DNA from: Rubellimicrobium rubrum
Lineage (GTDB): Bacteria > Pseudomonadota > Alphaproteobacteria > Rhodobacterales > Rhodobacteraceae
Assembly: GCF_006152115.1 (NCBI RefSeq)
Contig: NZ_VDFU01000010.1
Coordinates: 81,679 to 145,678, forward strand
Reading direction: 5' to 3'
Length of the DNA stretch: 64,000 bases
Position numbers and translations under genes: made by a program. A model generated the notes under the pieces. That model saw only the letters and a list, made by a program, of their open reading frames with translations, made no database searches and was not told the origin of the DNA. The first letter of the stretch is position 1. Each line of letters begins with the position of its first letter. Below are positions 1-7,421 of this stretch, piece by piece.

Positions 1-2
1 GT

Positions 3-1421
3 TCCCGGATCATCGTGGAGACGGCTCGGGATTATGCCATCTTCAGCACCGACCCCACGGGCCGCATCGAGACTTGGCCGCCGGGGGCGGAAGCAGTGTT
101 CGGCTGGAGCGCAGAAGAGGTGCTTGGCCAACCTGTCGACATCACCTTCACGCCCGCGGACCGGGCCAAAGGGGTGCCCGACGAGGAACGGAGGCTAGCC
201 GCTTCCCGAGGCTCGGCTGCTGACGTGCGCTGGCACCAGCGCAAGGACGGCACGCAGGTGTTCATCGACGGCGTGACGCGCCCAATCACCGGCCCCGACC
301 ATGCGCTGCGAGGGTTCGTGAAGGTGGGCCAGGACGTGACCGATCGTCAGGCCATGGAGGCCGCGCTGCGGGAAAGCGAGGAGCGCTTCCGCCAGTATGG
401 CGAGGCCTCCTCGGACGTATTGTGGATCCGGAACGCCGAGACGCTCGCGTTCGAGTACATCAGTCCTGCCTTTGAGGCCGTCTATGGCCTGAGCCGGACG
501 GATCTGCTGACCGGCAACCAGGTCCGACGCTGGGCCGAACTGATCCATCCCGGCGACCGGGCCACGGCCTTGGACCATCTTCGTCGGGTCCGGGCGGGCG
601 GGAGCCTGCTGAGCACCTTCCGCATCCAGCGGCCCGTCACGGGCGAAGCTCGCTGGATCCGCGACACGGGGTTCCCGCTCCTGGACGCTGGTGGCCGGGT
701 TCAGCGCGTGGCCGGTATCGGGCATGACGCGACCGAGGAGGTGGAGCTCAACGACCGGCTTCGACTGCTGGTGGGGGAGCTTCAGCATCGTACGCGCAAC
801 CTCCTGGCCGTGGTCTCGGGGCTGAGCAAGAAGACCTTGGCCGGCAGTGGATCGCTGGAGGACTTCCGAGCGCGCTTCGGAGCCCGCCTGGACGCCTTGT
901 CGCGCGTCAACAGCCTTTTGTCGCGCCTGGAGGACGGGCACCGCATTGCCTTTGACGAACTTCTTGGGGCTGAGCTTTCGGCCCACGGCGTAACCGACAC
1001 AAAGACTCGATCATCACACGTGACGCTGAAGGGACCACCGGGCATTCTCCTGCGGTCCTCCAGCGTGCAAACCTTTGCCCTGGCGCTTCATGAACTCACG
1101 ACCAACGCTCTGAAGCATGGGGCCCTGTCCCAGCCCGGGGGATGGCTTGAGGTGCGGTGGAGGCTTCTGGATCATGGGCGCCATGAGAAGCGCCTCGAGG
1201 TCGTCTGGCGGGAAACCGGCATTGCTGTTCGTGCCGACAACGATGACCACCCGCCCCGACGTGGCTACGGCCGGCACCTCATCGAGCAGGCGCTGCCCTA
1301 TCAGCTCGGCGCCGAGACAGACTACAAGTTGAGTTCCGAAGGTGTCCGTTGCATCATCACGGTGCCGCTCTCCTCCACCATGGCGGGGACGTCAGGAGAG
1401 GTGGACGAGCCAGATGGCTGA
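3..1421 (+). CDS. PAS-PAS HWE-family sensor histidine kinase, 5' end outside window
   Basis: Cytoplasmic sensor kinase that should autophosphorylate on His and pass phosphate to a receiver. The open frame runs to the window edge, and the codons before the first GTG (position 15) read as PAS linker (RIIVETARDYAIF), so the true start lies upstream. Two PAS domains are visible (about residues 1-115 and 120-245 of the visible part). The H-box is GELQHRTRNLLAVV, the N-box is LALHELTTNALKHG, and a W-x-E (VVWRET) follows, the combination that defines HWE kinases. There are no membrane segments, so the signal is probably intracellular (light, redox or a ligand). It overlaps the next receiver gene by 8 bp, which implies a two-component pair. 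Confidence 0.9.
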   Translation, partial: SRIIVETARDYAIFSTDPTGRIETWPPGAEAVFGWSAEEVLGQPVDITFTPADRAKGVPDEERRLAASRGSAADVRWHQRKDGTQVFIDGVTRPITGPDHALRGFVKVGQDVTDRQAMEAALRESEERFRQYGEASSDVLWIRNAETLAFEYISPAFEAVYGLSRTDLLTGNQVRRWAELIHPGDRATALDHLRRVRAGGSLLSTFRIQRPVTGEARWIRDTGFPLLDAGGRVQRVAGIGHDATEEVELNDRLRLLVGELQHRTRNLLAVVSGLSKKTLAGSGSLEDFRARFGARLDALSRVNSLLSRLEDGHRIAFDELLGAELSAHGVTDTKTRSSHVTLKGPPGILLRSSSVQTFALALHELTTNALKHGALSQPGGWLEVRWRLLDHGRHEKRLEVVWRETGIAVRADNDDHPPRRGYGRHLIEQALPYQLGAETDYKLSSEGVRCIITVPLSSTMAGTSGEVDEPDG

Positions 1422-1785
1422 TCTCCCGCCATGCCCCACCCTGGAGGGGTGTCGCGTGTTGGTGGTGGAGGACGACTTCGTCGTGGCCGAGGATCTGCAG
1501 GACGAGTTGGAGCAGCAGGGGGCCGAGGTGCTGGGTCCGGTGGCCACGGTGGAAGCAGCTCTGAGCCTCCTGGAGTCTGGTCCCCTTCCCGAGCGCGCCA
1601 TCCTCGATGTCAACCTTCGAGGGACCATGGTCTTTCCCGTCGCTGATGCCCTGCGTGGGCGGGGCATCCCCTTCGTGTTCGTCACCGGCTACGACCATGC
1701 CGCCCTGCCCGCGGCCTACGCCGGCGTGAGCTGCTGCGAGAAGCCCACCGACATGCCAGCGCTGGTCCGACTGCTCATGGCGTAG
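1414..1785 (+). CDS. Single-domain response regulator (CheY-like receiver)
   Basis: A receiver-only protein of 123 aa that probably takes phosphate from the HWE kinase it overlaps. The start at 1414 follows GGAGAGGTGGA and overlaps the kinase stop. The acidic pocket (VVEDDFVV), the phospho-acceptor Asp in AILDVNLRG, the Thr in FVTGYD and the Lys in CEKPTD are all in place. No output domain is attached, which is usual for partners of HWE kinases in alphaproteobacteria; such receivers relay to other proteins or act as phosphate sinks. Its target cannot be told from sequence. Confidence 0.9.
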   Translation: MADLPPCPTLEGCRVLVVEDDFVVAEDLQDELEQQGAEVLGPVATVEAALSLLESGPLPERAILDVNLRGTMVFPVADALRGRGIPFVFVTGYDHAALPAAYAGVSCCEKPTDMPALVRLLMA

Positions 1786-1880
1786 ATCACGCCCGACCAG
1801 TCGGCCTCCGTCCCGTGCAATGCCGCATGGGAGTGATCGCAGCTCTACTCTGTTGCCCCGCCATGCTTTTGCGACAGAAC

Positions 1881-2990
1881 TCAGGGTAGGAGTACCTCGA
1901 TGACGACCCGCAGGCCCTCGGGCGCATACTCACGAGAGGCGGTCATCTGCGCGTGACCGCTCAGGACGCGATCAAGAAGCTGGGAGCCAAAGCCATGTCG
2001 CGTCGGAGTTGCCACTGTAGGTCCTCCCCTCTCCGTCCAGCGCAGGCTCAGACACCGGCTGTCCGCGTCTTGCCTCAAAGACCAGCTCACCGCGAGCGAT
2101 CCCTCCTGGACTGACATGGCGCCGTACTTGGCCGCGTTGGTCGTGAGCTCATGCACGACCAAGCCAAAAGGCACCGCGATCTCGGTGGGCAAGGTGACAT
2201 CGGGTCCGTCGAGCCACACGCGATGACCTGTCGCGTCGTCATAGGGGCCGAGCTCCGAGCAGAGCAGGAGTCGAAGGTCGGCCGTGTCGCTGCCGTCCTT
2301 GATGAGCAGGTCATGCGTGTTGGCCAGCGCCAGAAGACGGCCGTTGAACAGGTCCTCGAAGATCGTCAGGGACTCACAAGATCGGATCGTCAAGCGTGCG
2401 ATCGCTTGGACCGTGGCCAGGGTGTTCTTCACGCGGTGGTGGGACTCGGAGACCAACATAGCCGCTCGCTGCTCGGCCTGCTTGCGCTCCGAGACGTCAC
2501 GGGCCACGCACACCAGCCGCTGGACCTGGCCATTCTCGAGGACTGGTGCGACCGAGACGTCCCACCACGTCGGAGTCCCCCGCCCGCTTTGCGCCATGAC
2601 CTCGAAGCGAGCAGGCCGACCCTCCCTTGCGGCGTCCAGCGCGCAACGCACAACTTCGGCGCTCTCGGCGGGCCAGAGCGAGACCCAGTCGCGGCCTGTC
2701 ACATCGCCTGGTTCCCTGCTCTCCAGAGCGCTCAAGCCAGCGGCGTTGGTGTGGGACAGTCGTCCATCCAGTTCCACGACCATGATGCCGTCGGGCACGG
2801 CGTCGAACACCGAGCGCAGGAATGCTACTGGCTCCTCGCGCCTGTCGGATCTGGCCATCCCTCCGGAACTCTCGACCTGCCGGCTCACAGCCGCTGAGGT
2901 CCGGTCAGGTCCAGACTCGGTCGAGGCCGACAGGGGAAACACCGGCGTAAAGAGATCCGAGAGCCCAGCAAGGTCGATATACTCCGTCAT
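1881..2990 (-). CDS. PAS HWE-family histidine kinase
   Basis: A soluble 369-aa kinase. A PAS domain lies at about residues 55-170 (FDAVPDGIMVVELDG, then VARDVSERKQAEQ). The catalytic half has the H-box SESHHRVKNTLATV, the N-box LVVHELTTNAAKYG and a W-x-E (LRWTERGG), placing it in the HWE/HisKA_2 group. Its ATG overlaps the stop of the Crp/Fnr gene upstream as ATGA (2987-2990), so the two are very probably co-transcribed and translationally coupled. No receiver lies beside it; it ends tail to tail with the receiver gene ending at 1785. The sensed signal is unknown. Confidence 0.88.
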   Translation of the reverse strand: MTEYIDLAGLSDLFTPVFPLSASTESGPDRTSAAVSRQVESSGGMARSDRREEPVAFLRSVFDAVPDGIMVVELDGRLSHTNAAGLSALESREPGDVTGRDWVSLWPAESAEVVRCALDAAREGRPARFEVMAQSGRGTPTWWDVSVAPVLENGQVQRLVCVARDVSERKQAEQRAAMLVSESHHRVKNTLATVQAIARLTIRSCESLTIFEDLFNGRLLALANTHDLLIKDGSDTADLRLLLCSELGPYDDATGHRVWLDGPDVTLPTEIAVPFGLVVHELTTNAAKYGAMSVQEGSLAVSWSLRQDADSRCLSLRWTERGGPTVATPTRHGFGSQLLDRVLSGHAQMTASREYAPEGLRVVIEVLLP

Positions 2991-3760
2991 GCCTCATACC
3001 CGGTCCAGACTGGGTAAACACCGGGCAGCACCCGCTCGAAATGCTCGACCACTGCGTTGTGGCAGGCGCAGGCCGTGGCCTCCAGGGCAGCCCGATCAAT
3101 CACGGTGATGCGCCCGCGGGAGTACGAGATCAGCCCCCGGGACTGCAGCGAGATCGCTGCACCGTTTACGGTCGAGCGCTGCACGCCCAGCATCTCGGCC
3201 AGGGACTCCTGGGTGAGCGGGATCTGGCGCTGACCGACCCGGTCCTGCGCGGTGAGGAGCCAGCGGCAGAAGCGCGGCTCGAGACTGTGCAGCACGTTGC
3301 AGGCCACCGACTGGAGCACCTGCGCGATCATGCAATCAGCGTAGCGGGCGAAGGCATCCCGCAGGGTGGGTGAGTGGGACTTCAGCTCCTCGAGCTGCTC
3401 GGAGGCGATCCGCAGCGCCGAGCCACCGATCTGCACGACCGCTCGGGCGAAGGCCGGCTTATGGCCCAGCGAGACGATACCGCCAATGGCCCCTTCGCAC
3501 CCCACAGTGGCCGTCTCGGCCAGAGCTCCGTCGGGCAGCGCCACCACAAGCGAGATCATGGTGCCTTCACAGGGGAAGTGACAGAAGCTGACATCGTCTC
3601 CTTCCTTGAACACCACCTGCCCGCGCCCAAGCGCAACCGGCGTCAGATGAGGTGCAAGAAGAGCAAAGTCCTGCTCCCGAAGTCCAGCCAGCAAGCGATT
3701 GGCGGGCGCCGCCCCGTCCACCACTCGGCGTGCCTGTGCCGCCTGTCCAACCCATGCCAT
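2987..3760 (-). CDS. Crp/Fnr-family transcription regulator
   Basis: A 257-aa regulator with an N-terminal cyclic-nucleotide-binding fold (about residues 20-140, GRGQVVFKEGDDVSFCHFP) and a C-terminal winged helix (LTQESLAEMLGVQRSTVNG). It lacks the N-terminal cysteine cluster of Fnr, so an iron-sulfur sensor is unlikely. A longer version would need a TTG at 3865; the ATG at 3760 sits just before the conserved domain and is preferred. The stop overlaps the following kinase start. It is a paralogue of the neighbour at 3935-4843: both carry GKPAFARAVVQI- and FARYADC-type segments. It probably binds DNA as a dimer; targets are unknown. Confidence 0.85.
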   Translation of the reverse strand: MAWVGQAAQARRVVDGAAPANRLLAGLREQDFALLAPHLTPVALGRGQVVFKEGDDVSFCHFPCEGTMISLVVALPDGALAETATVGCEGAIGGIVSLGHKPAFARAVVQIGGSALRIASEQLEELKSHSPTLRDAFARYADCMIAQVLQSVACNVLHSLEPRFCRWLLTAQDRVGQRQIPLTQESLAEMLGVQRSTVNGAAISLQSRGLISYSRGRITVIDRAALEATACACHNAVVEHFERVLPGVYPVWTGYEA

Positions 3761-3934
3761 TGTTGCGCCTGTCCCTTCTTTGCGCAGGCGCACCGTCCGT
3801 AACGTCCAATGGCCTTTGTTGTTGCTGCCAGCATAGTGCTGCAGTTGCAGGATGTCTGTCTGCAAGCGGACATAAGCGAGGATTGTTCCTGAACTGTTCG
3901 GCCCGGCGTAGTGGCTTGCCCCCGGGCTCGGGCG

Positions 3935-4843
3935 TCAGGCGACGTCGGCGGAAAGCACGTCGGGCAGAACGTGTTCATAGTGCTTGCGCACAGCCAACTG
4001 ACATCTGCAGGCCGCCTTCTCGAGACCCGCTCGGTCGAGCACGCGAACCCGGCCCCGGGCGTAACTGATCAGCCCACGGGCCTGAAACTCGGTCGCGGTC
4101 TTGGTCACATAGGTGCGTGTCGCCCCGAGCATCCGACTCAGATGCTCCTGTGTCAGCGGCAGTTCGGCATCGCCATGGCCGTTCTGGTAGGCCAGCAACT
4201 TGCGGGCCATGCGCTGCTCAAGGCTGTGGTGCTGGTTGCAGGCCACAGACTGGAGCAGCTGCGAGAGGAGGCAATCGGCGTAGCGAGCAAACGTGTCAGC
4301 CAGTCTTGTCGACTGCGCCTTGGCCGCATCAAGGGCCTCTACGTCGATGCGCCACGCGTCGCCCGGGATCTGGACCACCGCGCGTGCAAAGGCCGGCTTG
4401 GGACCGCGGCTCACAAGTCCACCAACGGCGCCCTCACGGCCGATCAGCTCCGTTTCGGCGGACTGACCGTCGTTCCTCACCACATTGAGAGATACCAGGG
4501 TGTGGTCACAAGGGAAATGGACGGAGCCGACGTCGTCACCTGGGTGGAACAGCGCTTCGCCCTGAACAAGCGACACTAACGACAAATGGGGCCAAAGAAG
4601 CGCCCGGTCCGCAGCCGAGAGCTTGACCAGCAAACCGCTGCGGCAGAGGACGTTGTCGCCTGTGGTTCTCGGGGGACCATTTGCCACCACACCTGCCTCC
4701 CCTCTTGAGGGCGTGCTCGCAACGCCGACTTTGCCGCCCCCTGCCCTTGTTGGGTCTTCGCGCCGGGAGATATGGCGTGAGGCTTCTGTGTCCAGACTGT
4801 CAGCATGCCCAGAATGCGCGCCCCCGAAGCCGTCCAGATCCAT
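3935..4843 (-). CDS. Crp/Fnr-family transcription regulator, paralogue of the neighbour
   Basis: A regulator of up to 302 aa with an effector-binding beta-roll (LVQGEALFHPGDDVGSVHFP) and a C-terminal winged helix (LTQEHLSRMLGATRTYVTK). Residues 1-50 resemble nothing in the family; a downstream GTG near VVANGP is a possible true start, so the N-terminus is uncertain. Shared segments (KPAFARAVVQI, DTFARYADCLLSQLLQSVACN) show a tandem duplication with 2987-3760. About 170 bp separate the two genes, so they may have separate promoters. No Fnr-type cysteine set is present. Confidence 0.83.
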   Translation of the reverse strand: MDLDGFGGAHSGHADSLDTEASRHISRREDPTRAGGGKVGVASTPSRGEAGVVANGPPRTTGDNVLCRSGLLVKLSAADRALLWPHLSLVSLVQGEALFHPGDDVGSVHFPCDHTLVSLNVVRNDGQSAETELIGREGAVGGLVSRGPKPAFARAVVQIPGDAWRIDVEALDAAKAQSTRLADTFARYADCLLSQLLQSVACNQHHSLEQRMARKLLAYQNGHGDAELPLTQEHLSRMLGATRTYVTKTATEFQARGLISYARGRVRVLDRAGLEKAACRCQLAVRKHYEHVLPDVLSADVA

Positions 4844-4951
4844 TAGCCCATATAGTGAAGTCTGATCCGCATGTCCGGTGTACGACCGAGGCTGTTGGCG
4901 AAGCTAGGGCGGCGAAGAGTATCTGAGCATAGGCTTGGGATTGGTTGCTTC

Positions 4952-5404
4952 TTAGTAGATGTAGCGGATCTGGTCGGTCCAGTACCGCTCCATGCGCTTG
5001 AGGGCGCGCGTGATCTCGTCCATCGCGTCGGCATCGAGGATGGCGCGGGTGGTCAGCCCCTCGGCATGCGTGGCGAACAGCTTGGCCACGATGTCGCGCA
5101 ACTTGCGGCCCTTGTCCGTAAGCTTGACCCGCACCGAGCGGCGGTCGATCTCGCTCCGCTGGTGGTGCATGTAGCCCAGGTCGACCAGCTTCTTGAGATT
5201 GTAGCTGACGTTCGAGCCCTGGTAGTAGCCGCGGGTCTTGAGTTCCCCGGCCGTGACCTCGTTGTCGCCGATGTTGAACAGCAAGAGGGCCTGGACGGGG
5301 TTCACGTCCAAGATGTTCAGCCTCTCGAACTCGTCCTTGATGACGTCGAGCAGCAGGCGATGAAGTCGTTCCACCAGCGTCAGCGCATCGAGATAGCTGC
5401 GCAT
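4952..5404 (-). CDS. MarR-family winged-helix regulator, LdtR-like
   Basis: A 150-aa DNA-binding repressor-type protein. The N-terminal helix LTLVERLHRLLLDVIKDEFE, the segment VQALLLFNIGDNEVTAGELK and the recognition region YYQGSNVSYNLKKLVDLGY match the LdtR-like MarR group of alphaproteobacteria, which in other species has been tied to L,D-transpeptidase and stress genes. The ATG at 5404 is the first in-frame ATG after the transposase-derived sequence, but no good ribosome site precedes it and family members usually start a little earlier. The native start may have been lost or shifted when the IS5 relic arrived just upstream. Confidence 0.82.
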   Translation of the reverse strand: MRSYLDALTLVERLHRLLLDVIKDEFERLNILDVNPVQALLLFNIGDNEVTAGELKTRGYYQGSNVSYNLKKLVDLGYMHHQRSEIDRRSVRVKLTDKGRKLRDIVAKLFATHAEGLTTRAILDADAMDEITRALKRMERYWTDQIRYIY

Positions 5405-5559
5405 GAACGCGGCATCCCGGGCCGGGAGGATGGAATCGACGGGTGTCCGGACATTCGTGTCACAGGCTCCAGTCAGACACTTTGGTCTCAATTTAGAGGA
5501 GAATTTCCAAGATGGGCTTAACAGCGCCCAACAGAGCCTTGTGATCTGCTTCGGGCTGA

Positions 5560-6195
5560 CGAGGGCGCGGCAGGGGGTCACATAGGCTTTGTAAATGTCG
5601 GCCCGGCGCTCGTAGCGGACAGCGAGGCGGCGGAAGCGGTTGAGCCAAGCCGAGGGTCTCTCGACACCCCATGTGTGCCGGCCCAGCCTCTCGCTCGTCT
5701 CCACGCACAGTCGGCCGATGCGGGGCGCGATGGATCGGGCGCGGCACTCCTTGCGGCAACGCCGGTGATCGTAGGCCTTACAGGCTGTGGAGCTTCTTGA
5801 GGCGTTTGCGGGGCCGCCCTCCGTCCGCCCTCCACGCCGGGCACCGCGTCGAGAGTGGGCGTCAGCATGAGGCTGTCGGGCCGGTTCGCGGGGCTCAGGC
5901 GGATCCCGAGCGGAGTGCCTCGTTGGTCGGCCACAAGGTGGCGCTTGCATCGCCCGCTTCGGCCCGCGATCTGTCGGGTCCGGACCGGTCTCGGCCCCAC
6001 CTTTTTGCCACTATAAAGGCGCTGTCCAGGCTCGCCCGGCTCAGTCCAGGTGCCCCCCATCCAGCAGACGCTTGAGGAGCACGCGATGGAGCCCGGCCTA
6101 GGCGCAGCCTCCTGCCAATCCCGGAGCCTGCGCCAGCAAGTCATGCCCGAGCAGCACAGCTCGCGCGGCAGCATCTCCCGCGGAATAACCGAACG
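5560..6195 (-). pseudogene. Degraded IS5-family transposase (IS427-like)
   Basis: A broken DDE transposase. Reading down the minus strand, one frame gives the N-terminal part (PREMLPRELCCSGMTCWRRL, then KRHLVADQRGTPLGIRLS and ANRPDSLMLTPTLDAVP). After about 5800 the similarity moves to another frame (YDHRRCRKECRA, ERLGRHTWGVERPSAWLNRF, YERRADIYKAYVT). At least one frameshift and several missing residues make it inactive. The C-terminal part runs into the region just upstream of the MarR gene. I could not identify terminal inverted repeats or a target duplication. Confidence 0.75.
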
Positions 6196-6239
6196 CCCCT
6201 CCGCTTAGCTGGCCTAAATCTGCGTCGGGCGTGCCTGGG

Positions 6240-6455
6240 GTCTTTTGTGCTGGCGCAAGGTGATAGGCAGTTAGGGGGCGTCGCAGCCGCCGTGCCCCCC
6301 GGACGGCATGAAACCGGGCTGGCACCTTCACTGCCGCCTGATTGACTACTTGAGGGCACGAAACACCGCCGCAGACGCCCCCTCGGTATCTGGTGTGGAG
6401 ACCTGCGCTTGGAAACGGAAAAGCGCAGGCTGACGGATCGTGAAGGAGCAACCCT
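6240..6455 (+). repeat. Dispersed structured repeat, copy 1 (partner at 50090-50300, opposite strand)
   Basis: This non-coding stretch aligns with the minus strand of 50090-50300. The core (6357-6409) is nearly identical over about 50 bp and weaker similarity extends both ways. Foldable parts kept in both copies: a GGGGGC/GCCCCC hairpin (6274-6279 with 6294-6299, 14-nt loop); ACGCC (6375-6379) with GGTGT (6392-6396); CGCAG (6370-6374) with CTGCG (6403-6407); and, mutually exclusive with the last, CCTGCGC (6402-6408) with GCGCAGG (6423-6429). No same-strand gene follows closely, so it looks like a mobile or free-standing RNA element rather than a cis leader. Confidence 0.6.
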
Positions 6456-6629
6456 GCAGCCTGCGTCAGAGTTGCATCGGTCGCCCCGCAGCTTACGCCG
6501 GGTCTGGACCGCCTCAAGAATGGGCAGTCGAGCTGGCTTGTTGCAGTTGGACGTGTCAGCTGAAGGACACTGCCATGGACGGACAGAATGACATCCGGCC
6601 CCGCCACTACAACCATCATTGCCTGAGTA

Positions 6630-6980
6630 TTAAGGTTGGCTGTTTGCCTGATGCTGATTGCGCAAGTGAGCCACGGGTTGCGGATGGTCGGGGTCGAGGA
6701 AGGTGACTCTGCTGTCACCATGTTCGGGCTGCGTGACCAGCATGCCTGGCACACGGTCCGCTCGGACCAGAGGCGCGCGTTGTGCGAGTTTGAGGGCATA
6801 ATCGACGGCTGCGGCAAAGGCTTGTCGGGGGACGCGCGGATAGCGCCGGCACATCTCGTCCGGAGTGACTCCGGCCAGGATCATATCCACCACTCCCGCA
6901 ACGGTGAGCTCGGTGCCGCGCACCGTGGGACCGGAGCCTGAGTCCGAAGTCCGCGGATCAATCCATTCATGGCCGGACAT
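6630..6980 (-). CDS. DUF433 domain protein (antitoxin-like)
   Basis: A protein of 116 aa. The segment PTVRGTELTVAGVVDMILAG followed by VTPDEMCRRYPRVPRQAFAA is a DUF433 signature. DUF433 proteins are small winged-helix-like proteins, often found as putative antitoxins beside DUF5615/PIN-like toxins. No such toxin lies next to it here. The start at 6980 follows AAGGAAATCAG, a good ribosome site, and is preferred to the in-frame ATG 21 codons upstream. The last 35 residues fall outside the domain and may be unstructured. Confidence 0.65.
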   Translation of the reverse strand: MSGHEWIDPRTSDSGSGPTVRGTELTVAGVVDMILAGVTPDEMCRRYPRVPRQAFAAAVDYALKLAQRAPLVRADRVPGMLVTQPEHGDSRVTFLDPDHPQPVAHLRNQHQANSQP

Positions 6981-7190
6981 CTGATTTCCTTCTTTAGGCG
7001 AGTTCATCCACGGTAGCTCGCTCTCCAAGCACGGCCGGATCAATCGGAATGATCGGCGGTATTACGCTTGGAACGCGGTATCCATTGAGGTTGGGCCTAT
7101 AAACCATCGCGCTGAACAGAGCCGTTGTTGGGCCTCGGTTCACCGCGGTCATGCTCCTCGCTGATAAACGCGGAGCGGACGAGGTGGAGC
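6981..7190. other. Intergenic stretch, no supported feature
   Basis: The bases between the DUF433 start and the small open frame at 7191 hold no RNA gene, repeat or promoter I can support. Together with that weak open frame they make a gap of about 400 bp before the large kinase. Confidence 0.4.
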
Positions 7191-7421
7191 ATGGACCTGT
7201 GCCAATGGGTCGAGGGCCTGATCAGGGACGCAACGGCGCAGGATGCGGAACGTGGTTCGCGGTGCTGGGTTCATGTGGAGGAGCGCTTGGCCGAGATGCG
7301 CCGTGGCACGCAGGCCAAGCACCACTCACGTCTGCCGCAAGTTGGCCTACGTCATCCCAACTCCGCCGCCGTTCAGTTGCTTAGCCTTCCGCGTCCGCGA
7401 TCATCTTCCGAACGCGCGTGA
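7191..7421 (+). CDS. Possible small hypothetical protein
   Basis: A 76-aa open frame starting at an ATG behind GAGGTGGAGC, a convincing ribosome site. The first half (MDLCQWVEGLIRDATAQDAE, then HVEERLAEMRRG) looks like a normal amphipathic, acidic protein. The second half is low-complexity, and the last 41 bp overlap the 3' end of the opposing kinase gene. It resembles no family I know. It may be a small real gene, a 3'-truncated remnant or chance. Confidence 0.25.
   Translation: MDLCQWVEGLIRDATAQDAERGSRCWVHVEERLAEMRRGTQAKHHSRLPQVGLRHPNSAAVQLLSLPRPRSSSERA

Noticed and set aside
6357..6420. Cobalamin riboswitch suggested by GGAGACCTGC and a nearby CCAC/GGTG
   Set aside because: The conserved core of the B12 aptamer is not found and no same-strand gene follows, so I call it only a structured repeat.
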